Assembly: GCA_963457535.1 (NCBI GenBank)
Contig: OY734803.1
Location: 744,001-808,000, forward strand
Length of the DNA: 64,000 bases
Direction of reading: 5' to 3'
Source: JAHRAW01 sp028066695
GTDB taxonomy: Bacteria; Pseudomonadota; Gammaproteobacteria; Arenicellales; Poriferihabitantaceae
Below, piece after piece: positions 9,556-16,915 of the stretch (position 1 is its first letter; the number at the start of each line of letters is the position of its first letter). The translations under genes and the position numbers were made by a program. The notes under the pieces are model-generated. The model was not told the origin of the DNA. It saw nothing but the letters and a program-made list of their open reading frames with translations, and did not search any database.

Positions 9556-9978
9556 ATGTCCGACAAAATTTTCGCCGCCGGAAGTTGCCGCTGCGGCGCG
9601 GTCACCGTCACCGTCCGCGACAAACCGAAACGCATGGTGCAATGCCACTGCACCGACTGCCAAAAAGTCACCGGAACCGGCCACGCCGCCAACGCGTTTT
9701 TCGCCGAATCCGACGTGGAAATTTCCGGCGAGACCGCGAGTTACAGCGTAACCGCCGACAGCGGCAACACCGTCACGCGCCACTTCTGCCCGGTCTGCGG
9801 CAACCGCATGTTCCACCACAACACCGGCCGCCCCGGCATTGTCACGCTGCCGGCCGGCTGCTTTGAAAACAGCGACTGGTTCGCGCCGCAAATCGTGGTG
9901 TACACGCGCAACCGCCCCGAGTGGGACCTCACCACCAACGAAGTGCCGAACTTTGAAGAAATGCCGCCGCCGGCATAA
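9556..9978 (+). CDS. GFA (glutathione-dependent formaldehyde-activating) family protein
   Basis: A 140-residue zinc protein of the GFA/CENP-V fold. Cysteine ligands are seen in GSCRCGAVTV, QCHCTDCQKVTG and CPVCGNRMFHHN. Members bind glutathione adducts or act on unknown small thiol substrates, so the exact reaction cannot be named. The ATG at 9556 is preceded by GGAGAA; an ATG ten codons earlier is in frame but has no ribosome-binding site. It lies between htpG and the antiporter gene on the same strand with short gaps. Confidence 0.88.
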   Translation: MSDKIFAAGSCRCGAVTVTVRDKPKRMVQCHCTDCQKVTGTGHAANAFFAESDVEISGETASYSVTADSGNTVTRHFCPVCGNRMFHHNTGRPGIVTLPAGCFENSDWFAPQIVVYTRNRPEWDLTTNEVPNFEEMPPPA

Positions 9979-10011
9979 AACATCCAGCAAAAACCGCGCG
10001 CAGAAACTTTC

Positions 10012-11247
10012 ATGGACTTCATCCACATCACCGCCGCCGTGTTAAGTCTGGCGGCGGCGTTTTCCTACATCAACCACCGCTTCATCGGCCTGCCGACCAC
10101 CATCGGCGTCATGCTCATCGCGCTCGCATTGTCGGGCGGGCTGCTGTTGTCCGGGCATCTCGGCCTCGGCAATGTGCGCGAGCGCGCCGCGCTGCTGCTC
10201 GCGGAAATTGATTTTGACAAGGCGCTGATGGACGGCATGCTGAGTTTTCTGCTGTTCGCCGGCGCGCTGCATGTCAGCGTGGAAAACCTGGCGAAAGTGA
10301 AATGGAGCATCTCTCTGCTCGCCACCGCCGGCGTGTTGCTTTCCACTTTTATTGTCGGCGGACTCGCCTACCTCCTCCTCGGCGCGCTCGGACTCGGCGC
10401 GCCGTTTCTTTACTGCCTCCTGTTCGGCGCGCTGATTTCGCCGACCGACCCGATAGCGGTGATGGGCGCGCTCAAACGCGCCGGCATCGCAAAAAGTCTG
10501 GAAACCAAAATCGCCGGCGAATCGCTGTTCAACGACGGAGTCGGCGTGGTCGTCTTCGTAATTCTGCTCGGCGTGATCGGAGACGGCGAAATTTCCGCGG
10601 CGCGCATCGCCGAAGTATTCGCAATGGAAGCGCTCGGCGGCGCCGCTTTCGGCGCGCTGCTCGGCTGGTTCGGATTCGCATTGCTAAAAGGCGTGGACAA
10701 TTACCAGGTGGAAATCCTGCTCACCCTCGCGCTCGTGCTCGGCGGCTACACGCTGGCGCACGACCTGCACATCTCCGGGCCCATCGCCGTGGTGGTCGCG
10801 GGCCTGGTCATCGGCAACCGCGCGCGGCGCGACGCGATGTCGGAACTGACGCGCATGCGCCTGGACAACTTCTGGGAATTGCTGGACGAAATTTTGAATG
10901 TGGTTTTGTTCGTCCTGATCGGGCTGGAAGTGCTGATTCTGGAATGGCGCGGCGAATTTTTCACCGCCGGCTTGCTGGCGATTCCGCTGGTCCTTTTTGC
11001 GCGGTTTGTCAGCGTCGGTTTGCCGATTTCCTTTTTGCGCGGCATCGGCCGAAACTTCAGCCGCAACGCGGTAAAAATTCTGGTGTGGGGCGGCCTCAAA
11101 GGCGGCATCTCGGTCGCGCTCGCGCTGGCAATGCCGGATTCGCCGCAGCGCGATGTGTTTCTGGTCATCACCTATGTCGTGGTCATCTTCTCCATCACCG
11201 CGCAGGGCCTCAGCATCGGGCGCGTCGCGCGGCGCTTGTCGGCATAA
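10012..11247 (+). CDS. Sodium/proton antiporter, CPA1 (NhaP) type
   Basis: A 411-residue polytopic inner-membrane exchanger. The CPA1 ion-site motifs are clear: ALISPTDPIAVMGALKRAG followed by GESLFNDGVGVVVF, where TDP and ND are the conserved substrate-site residues. Further conserved motifs are GPIAVVVAGLVIGNR and LVWGGLKGGISVALAL. It probably exports Na+ for pH and salt homeostasis, but ion specificity cannot be read from sequence. No regulatory C-terminal domain is present. Confidence 0.92.
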   Translation: MDFIHITAAVLSLAAAFSYINHRFIGLPTTIGVMLIALALSGGLLLSGHLGLGNVRERAALLLAEIDFDKALMDGMLSFLLFAGALHVSVENLAKVKWSISLLATAGVLLSTFIVGGLAYLLLGALGLGAPFLYCLLFGALISPTDPIAVMGALKRAGIAKSLETKIAGESLFNDGVGVVVFVILLGVIGDGEISAARIAEVFAMEALGGAAFGALLGWFGFALLKGVDNYQVEILLTLALVLGGYTLAHDLHISGPIAVVVAGLVIGNRARRDAMSELTRMRLDNFWELLDEILNVVLFVLIGLEVLILEWRGEFFTAGLLAIPLVLFARFVSVGLPISFLRGIGRNFSRNAVKILVWGGLKGGISVALALAMPDSPQRDVFLVITYVVVIFSITAQGLSIGRVARRLSA

Positions 11248-11306
11248 TTATGCGCGCTTGACAGCCGCGCGCGCCTGTGCATTAATTTCCGCTCCCCCGC
11301 AACAAC

Positions 11307-12110
11307 ATGACCATGACCGCAACCGACCTCAAAGCCGCCTACGACAAACAGGGTTTTGTCTCGCCCGTGAATGTGCTGAGCGAAGCGGACGCGCTGCAGC
11401 ACCGCCGCCGCATGGAGCGCGCCGAAAAGGAATTCGGACCGGTGCATTACCTCGCTAAGATGCACACCATTTTGCGCTCGCCGCACGAGTTGGCGACGCA
11501 CCCGCGCCTGCTGGACGCGGTTGAGGCGTTGATCGGCCCCGACATTTTGCTTTACAACTGCACCTACATCGTCAAGGAGCCGCGCTCGCCGTCGCATGTC
11601 AGTTGGCATCAGGACCTGACTTACTGGGGCCTGGACAGCAGCGACGGGCAGGTCTCGGCGTGGCTCGCGCTGTCGCGCGCCGACCGCGAGAGCGGCTGCA
11701 TGCGCATGCTCCCCGGCAGCCACGCCGCCGGCGAAAGGGAGCACGACCTGTCGCAACCGGACGAAAACAATGTGCTGTTTCAGAGCCAGACCGTGCATGG
11801 CGTGGATGAAAAATCCGCGGTGCATTGCGAATTGGCGCCGGGCCAGGCCTCGCTGCACCACGGCTGGACGCTGCACTGCTCGGCGCCGAATCAAAGCGGC
11901 GACCGCCGCATCGGCCTCAACCTCCAATACATCGCGCCGCATGTGCGCCAACTGAAACACTCCGGATTCTCCGCGCTGCTGGTGCGCGGCGAGGACCGCT
12001 TTGGAAATTACGCGGATGAATCGCCGGCCGAGCGCGATTTGGATCCGGCCGCGGTGGAGTGGTGGAAAAAGCAGGATGCGCTGCATCGGGAGATTGCGGG
12101 GAATGCTTGA
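11307..12110 (+). CDS. Phytanoyl-CoA dioxygenase (PhyH) family oxygenase
   Basis: A 267-residue Fe(II)/2-oxoglutarate-dependent oxygenase. The metal triad is visible as His101-x-Asp103 (SWHQDLTYW) and His190 (TLHCSAPN). The following Arg201 (RRIGLN) is the likely 2-oxoglutarate salt bridge. Family members hydroxylate or halogenate varied small molecules; the substrate is unknown here. The last 8 nt overlap the next start codon (ATGCTTGA), so the two may be translated together, although base use changes sharply at that point. Confidence 0.9.
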   Translation: MTMTATDLKAAYDKQGFVSPVNVLSEADALQHRRRMERAEKEFGPVHYLAKMHTILRSPHELATHPRLLDAVEALIGPDILLYNCTYIVKEPRSPSHVSWHQDLTYWGLDSSDGQVSAWLALSRADRESGCMRMLPGSHAAGEREHDLSQPDENNVLFQSQTVHGVDEKSAVHCELAPGQASLHHGWTLHCSAPNQSGDRRIGLNLQYIAPHVRQLKHSGFSALLVRGEDRFGNYADESPAERDLDPAAVEWWKKQDALHREIAGNA

Positions 12111-13053
12111 AATTTCTTTCGGGTCTTTTTCGTACGAAAAAATCATCGGCCAACTCGACCTGGCGCTGGACCAGTTGGCGCACCATGATGCTGATTTGGA
12201 CCGATTTGCTCTGATGCTTGTCGACAATGCGGTGGAAATCGCCCTGCATAAGCATGTAGGGGTAAGTATTTTTGTCAACAAAAACACCCAAGGCGACTTC
12301 AAAAAGGAAGTTCGGTATGCCAAAAAAACCAAGATCATTTCTCCTGAAACGGAAGAAAGCATTAATTTTCTGCATAAACTGCGAAACAGTTCATATCACC
12401 GCGGCCTGCCGTATACGGGAGTCATTCACTCGCTGACGGTTTTTTACTTCAAAATCGCATGCACATTGCTGCAAGACCACAAGCCTTATTCCATGTCAAG
12501 GGACTTGGAACTCCCCTACAGGGCTGCAAAATATTTGGGGGATGTCCCCCTTCCGGACCCGGAAAAATCATGCGGCTATGAAGAGTATTTTGGCGTCGCA
12601 TGGGAACGGCTGATTAAGGCCGCTGATGCGTTGCGCTCAGACTTGCTGGGCGACCTTGTCCGAGATATGTCTAAGACCATCGATGAAACTGACAAAGAAA
12701 TCGAACGCTTTGCCAGTTTTCCTAATACGGGCCGAAAAAAAGCGCTTAAACGTGTTCGAGCAACAGGCCTTGCATGCTCCGATGAAGGCGAGGAGCGCGG
12801 AATCAAACTTGGTTTTGCAGAGTCAGAAGAACTTGCTGATTTGGGGGATCTTTATGGATTGATCGATTTTCTCATGGCCAAAGGCGAGGTGTCGGGTAGC
12901 GACCCTATCCCGAACTGGAAGAACCGTTTGCGCTCGCTGGAAAAAGAAAAAGCGGGGAAAGATCTGAACGCCGCAATCAAAAAATATTTCACTTTTATGC
13001 AAGACACCGAATCCTTTCGAGATGCTATTGACCTCACGTCCAGTGGTCCGTAA
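12103..13053 (+). CDS. Uncharacterised protein with HEPN-type RNxxxH motif
   Basis: A 316-residue soluble protein that I do not recognise. Near its N-terminus an all-helical segment ends in FLHKLRNSSYHRG, where Arg94-Asn95 and His99 match the R-x4-H active-site motif of HEPN ribonucleases. The rest is helical and charged, with a possible coiled coil around IDETDKEIERF. The gene is less GC-rich than its neighbours and has no partner with an obvious antitoxin domain. It may be an acquired defence or stress protein; the HEPN assignment rests on one short motif. Confidence 0.6.
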   Translation: MLEISFGSFSYEKIIGQLDLALDQLAHHDADLDRFALMLVDNAVEIALHKHVGVSIFVNKNTQGDFKKEVRYAKKTKIISPETEESINFLHKLRNSSYHRGLPYTGVIHSLTVFYFKIACTLLQDHKPYSMSRDLELPYRAAKYLGDVPLPDPEKSCGYEEYFGVAWERLIKAADALRSDLLGDLVRDMSKTIDETDKEIERFASFPNTGRKKALKRVRATGLACSDEGEERGIKLGFAESEELADLGDLYGLIDFLMAKGEVSGSDPIPNWKNRLRSLEKEKAGKDLNAAIKKYFTFMQDTESFRDAIDLTSSGP

Positions 13054-13113
13054 ACTCCAGGGTGGGAGTATGTGATATATTGTTGTCTTCGTTCAACTTT
13101 TGAAAATTTAAAG

Positions 13114-13893
13114 ATGATGAAAATCCGTCACACTATTGTGGCTTTTGCGCTGTGCGCGTCCGCACAAAGTTTTTCCGCGCTCGCTCAAAATATTGAGGAG
13201 TTGTGCAGGCCCTATAGCGAAGAGTTCTGCGCGCGCGATCTTGAAGAGATCGAAGCGTTGCGTCCGCTCGCTGAAAAAGGGGACGCAGCGGCGCAATTTC
13301 GCCTGGGCGACCAAATTTTGCTTACTTCGGTTCTCTATATTATTGAGGACAAAAAAGAGGATATGCTGCGGGAATCAGTGCGCTGGTACCGCAAGGCGGC
13401 CGAGCAAGGATATGCATTGGCGGAATATTATTTGGGCATTGCCTATTCCCTTGGTAACGGCATCGCCAAAGACCGGCGCGAAGCATTACGCTGGTGGCGC
13501 AAAGCGGCCGAACAAGGGCTTGCTGTGGCGCAATATGAGTTGGGCGAAGCATACGCTACCGGCGATGGCGTCCGTATGGACAAACAAGAGGCGGCGCGTT
13601 TGTGGCGCAAAGCAGCCGAGCACGGACAGGTCTATGCGCAGCATAATTTGGGCATGGCATATATGAGGATCGGCGATGGCGTCGAAACGGACGAGCGCGA
13701 GGCATATATTTGGCTTACCATTGCGGCGGAAAACGGCAATGAAGTCGCATCAATACATATCCTCAGCGATGATTGGCGCACCTACCTGTCCCAGTCCGAA
13801 ATCCGCTCCGCCCGAAAAGAAGCGGGACGGCGACTGAAAAAAATCGAACGCCGAAGGAAAAAGCACGACAAAAAATTCGACATAGTGAGGTAA
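13114..13893 (+). CDS. Sel1-repeat protein 1 (exported)
   Basis: 259 residues with a signal peptide (HTIVAFALCASAQSFSALAQ) and about four Sel1-like TPR repeats of the form AEQGYALAEYYLGIAYSLG. The C-terminal tail contains DWRTYLSQSEIRSARKE. Sel1 proteins are solenoid scaffolds for protein-protein contacts in the periplasm. This copy is less GC-rich than the two that follow. The start is the first of two adjacent ATGs (13114 and 13117); the frame extends upstream without a ribosome-binding site. Confidence 0.85.
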   Translation: MMKIRHTIVAFALCASAQSFSALAQNIEELCRPYSEEFCARDLEEIEALRPLAEKGDAAAQFRLGDQILLTSVLYIIEDKKEDMLRESVRWYRKAAEQGYALAEYYLGIAYSLGNGIAKDRREALRWWRKAAEQGLAVAQYELGEAYATGDGVRMDKQEAARLWRKAAEHGQVYAQHNLGMAYMRIGDGVETDEREAYIWLTIAAENGNEVASIHILSDDWRTYLSQSEIRSARKEAGRRLKKIERRRKKHDKKFDIVR

Positions 13894-13929
13894 CATCCCC
13901 CTACCCCCAACTCCAAAAGAGGTAATCCC

Positions 13930-14808
13930 ATGTTTACTACCCCCCTCCCCCGCATCACCATCACCCTCCTCGCAATCTGCGCTCTCGCGCAACCGGCCTC
14001 GGCCGGGCTGGAAAACCTGCGCGCCACCGCCGCCGCCGGAAACGCCGAAGCCCAATACGAATTGGGCGCGCGCTACTTCCACGGCGAGCGCGCCCCCGAA
14101 GACAAACCCGAAGCGCTGCGCTGGTGGCGCAAGGCGGCTGCGCAGGGGCACGCAAACGCGCAGGCCGATTTGGCCGGCGCATACGCGCGCGGCGACGGCG
14201 CCGGCAAAGACGCGGCCGAGGCGGCGAGGTGGTATCAAAAGGCGGCCGAACAGGGGCATCCGTGGGCGCAATGGCAACTGGGCGAGGCCTACCGCAGCGG
14301 CGCGGGCCTGGCCGCGAACCCGCGCGCGGCGGTTCGCTGGTTTCGCGCCGCGGCCGAACAGGAACTCGCCGAAGCGCAAATCGCAATGGGGCAGTCCTAC
14401 TATGTCGGCGCCGGCGTCTCCACCGACCGCCGCGAGGCGATGCGCTGGTTTCGCAAGGCGGCCGAACAGGGCAACGCGTTCGCGCAGCGCGCCATCGGCG
14501 AGGCGCATTTCAACGGCATCGGCGTGGCGCGCGATATGAACGCGTCCACGCGGTGGTACCGCAAGGCCGCCTGGGGCGGCGACGCGGTCGCGCAATCGCA
14601 AACCGGCTGGGCCTACGCGAAAGGCATCGGCGTCGGCGCCGACCACCGCGAGGCGCTGGTGTGGTTTTCGGTGGCCGCGCAAAACGGCAACAAAAACGCG
14701 AAGGCGCTGCTGCGCCAAATCAACTGGCGCAAACATCTTTCCAAATCCGAAATCGGCGGCGCGCGCGAGGAAGCGGAGCGGCGGCTGGCGCAGATTGATT
14801 CGCCCTGA
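13930..14808 (+). CDS. Sel1-repeat protein 2 (exported)
   Basis: 292 residues with a signal peptide ending at QPASA and six or seven consecutive Sel1 repeats (for example AAAQGHANAQADLAGAYARG). The C-terminal tail NWRKHLSKSEIGGAREEAE matches those of the flanking copies. It lies 36 bp after the first Sel1 gene and 62 bp before the third. It probably arose by tandem duplication; the function is unknown. Confidence 0.86.
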   Translation: MFTTPLPRITITLLAICALAQPASAGLENLRATAAAGNAEAQYELGARYFHGERAPEDKPEALRWWRKAAAQGHANAQADLAGAYARGDGAGKDAAEAARWYQKAAEQGHPWAQWQLGEAYRSGAGLAANPRAAVRWFRAAAEQELAEAQIAMGQSYYVGAGVSTDRREAMRWFRKAAEQGNAFAQRAIGEAHFNGIGVARDMNASTRWYRKAAWGGDAVAQSQTGWAYAKGIGVGADHREALVWFSVAAQNGNKNAKALLRQINWRKHLSKSEIGGAREEAERRLAQIDSP

Positions 14809-14870
14809 CCGGCAAAACCGGGCGCGGTAAAATCGCCGCGGAAACTCCCGCGTCAAAATCCCCCGCGCAC

Positions 14871-15773
14871 ATGAAAACAATCCTCCTTCGACTTTGCATT
14901 CCGGCCGCGCTGCTGCTTGCGGCGGGCGCGGCCGCGCAGACTTTTACGCCGACCCTGATCACCGAATGGCGCGCCGCGGCCGAGCGCGGCGACCCCGGCG
15001 CGCAGTCCAACCTCGGCACCGCCTACTGGTCCGGCAACGGCATCGCGCAGGACAAGCGCAAGGCGGTGCGCTGGTGGCGCAAGGCGGCGAAGCAGGGAGT
15101 CGCGATCGCGCAAAACAATCTGGGCATCGCGTATTCCGCCGGCGAGGGCGTGTCCGAAGACGCGCACGAGGCGGCGCGGTGGTGGCGCATGGCCGCCGGG
15201 CAGGGAGACGCGGAAGCGCAGTCCAGTCTGGGAATCGCCTACGCCAACGGCGAGGGCGTGGAAAAGGACGCGCGCGAGGCGGCGAAGTGGCACCGCGCCG
15301 CGGCCGAGCAGGGTCACGCGCGCGCGCAATACAACCTCGGCGTCGCCTTTGACGAGGGGCGCGGCGTGGATCCCGACAAGGAAAAAGCGGCCGAGTGGTA
15401 CCGCGCCGCGGCCGACAACGGCCACCGCATGGCGCAAAACAATTTGGGCGTGGCTTACTGGACCGGGCTCGGCGTGCGCTACGACCTGCGCGAGGCGGCG
15501 CGCTGGTGGCGGCGCGCCGGCGAACAGGGCCTGGCGCTGGCGCAATACAACCTCGGCGCGCTGCACTGGCAGGGCGAAAACGAAAACAAAAGCCAGTCGT
15601 TCATCTGGTTTTCACTGGCGAAAGAGCGCGGCCACCGAAAAGCGGTGCGCCGCATGCGCGACACCGACTGGCGCGAGTTTTTGTCCGAGGAGGAATTGAA
15701 GTCGGCGCAAAAGGAATTGGCGCGGTTGTCGGCGGAGATTGCAAAGCGGGAGAAAGAGTATGGGGGGGCGTAA
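14871..15773 (+). CDS. Sel1-repeat protein 3 (exported)
   Basis: 300 residues. The signal peptide (LCIPAALLLAAGAAAQ) is followed by seven Sel1 repeats of about 36 residues each and the tail DWREFLSEEELKSAQKE. It is the last of three co-oriented paralogues. Its stop lies 5 bp from the convergent stop of the AttH-like gene. The gene before it ends with short GC-rich repeats of cgcggaaa type. Confidence 0.86.
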   Translation: MKTILLRLCIPAALLLAAGAAAQTFTPTLITEWRAAAERGDPGAQSNLGTAYWSGNGIAQDKRKAVRWWRKAAKQGVAIAQNNLGIAYSAGEGVSEDAHEAARWWRMAAGQGDAEAQSSLGIAYANGEGVEKDAREAAKWHRAAAEQGHARAQYNLGVAFDEGRGVDPDKEKAAEWYRAAADNGHRMAQNNLGVAYWTGLGVRYDLREAARWWRRAGEQGLALAQYNLGALHWQGENENKSQSFIWFSLAKERGHRKAVRRMRDTDWREFLSEEELKSAQKELARLSAEIAKREKEYGGA

Positions 15774-15778
15774 GCGCC

Positions 15779-16915
15779 CTACTCGTAACCGGTCATCTCC
15801 ATGTAGCCGCGCCCGACCACTTTTCCGGACGCGTTTTTCACTTCCACCATTCCCTCCCAGTAGCGGACGCTGACATCCATTTTTTGGTCGTCCACCACGG
15901 CGTGAATCGTCCAGTTTTTTTGGAGCGAAGGGATTTGCATTTCCCAGGTTAATGGGTAGCGTTCGCCGGTTTTTGAGAAGCGCAACGGGCGCAATACGAC
16001 ATCGCGGGAAGTGAGGCGGGTCTCGGCGCCGCTTTCATCGACGAGGACGCCGGCGCTGTGCGAATCGGAGTTGCCGTCGCCGTCGCGCAATTGGTAGAAC
16101 ATTAAATCCGCGCCGTCATTCAAGTGCAGCGCGAACCAGTCCCAGCCGGCAAGTCCGGCGGCAAGCGGTTTGCTGCTCCATTCGCGGTCCAGCCAGGCGA
16201 GGCCCGCAGCGCGAAAGGTTTTGCCGCCGACTTGCAATTCGCCGGACGTAGGCAGGCGCATCAGCGAGTAGTAATAGGAGGCTTCGCCGGGCGCCGCGCC
16301 TTTTTTGCTGAGACCGGCGTCTCCCTGCAAAGTCGGCGCGCGATTTTTGTTTTGCGGCGCGAAGGAAAGGTCAAAGGAAAAATCTTCGGCGACTACGCGC
16401 GCGCGTCCGGGGAAGTTCGCGCCGCGCGCCGAAATTTCCCAGTCGCCGACGCGCACCGAAAGCGGTTGCGAAGTCGCGCCGGCCAACCCGAGCGCCTCGC
16501 GCGCGAAACGCTCGTCCGCGTAATGCCGCCGCCCGCGCGCGTCGGTGAGCGCGGCATGCGCCATCCAAATGTGCGTGGCGCGCCAGTTTGAGCGGGGATT
16601 TTTGGGCGGGGTTTCTTTTTGCGGCGGGGACGGCGCGATGCGAAAAAGACTCAACTGAAAACCGAAGTTTTCACCGGAATTTTCCGCCTGCAAAGTCCCG
16701 ATTAAATGCCACCACTCGGTGCGAAACCCGTCATGCGCGGCGTGATCGCGCGGGAAAACAAAATCCCGCGGAGAAATCACTTGCCGGTATTCCGCGCCGC
16801 CGCCGCCGAGCGCTTGCTGCAGTGGAATTCCGTCCGCGGATTGTTGCGGCTCCTCGGCCGAACACGCGGCGAGCAGCGCGACAAAAAACGCCGGCAAAAA
16901 CTTCCGCATGCTCAT
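15779..16915 (-). CDS. AttH/CrtC-like lipocalin-fold lipoprotein
   Basis: A 378-residue predicted lipoprotein (lipobox LLAAC near residue 18). The conserved AttH core includes FPRDHAAHDGFRTEWWHLIG near the N-terminus and LAWLDREWSS in the second half, forming the double lipocalin-like fold shared with carotenoid 1,2-hydratase. It is the last gene of an ABC operon and overlaps the permease stop by 4 nt (ATGA). In Agrobacterium, attH also belongs to an ABC transporter operon (attEFGH). A carotenoid function is not supported, as no pigment genes are nearby. Confidence 0.85.
   Translation of the reverse strand: MSMRKFLPAFFVALLAACSAEEPQQSADGIPLQQALGGGGAEYRQVISPRDFVFPRDHAAHDGFRTEWWHLIGTLQAENSGENFGFQLSLFRIAPSPPQKETPPKNPRSNWRATHIWMAHAALTDARGRRHYADERFAREALGLAGATSQPLSVRVGDWEISARGANFPGRARVVAEDFSFDLSFAPQNKNRAPTLQGDAGLSKKGAAPGEASYYYSLMRLPTSGELQVGGKTFRAAGLAWLDREWSSKPLAAGLAGWDWFALHLNDGADLMFYQLRDGDGNSDSHSAGVLVDESGAETRLTSRDVVLRPLRFSKTGERYPLTWEMQIPSLQKNWTIHAVVDDQKMDVSVRYWEGMVEVKNASGKVVGRGYMEMTGYE

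Noticed and set aside
15779..16915. Carotenoid hydratase (crtC)
   Set aside because: The fold is shared, but no carotenoid genes are nearby and the operon is an ABC transporter with AttH-type lipoprotein.
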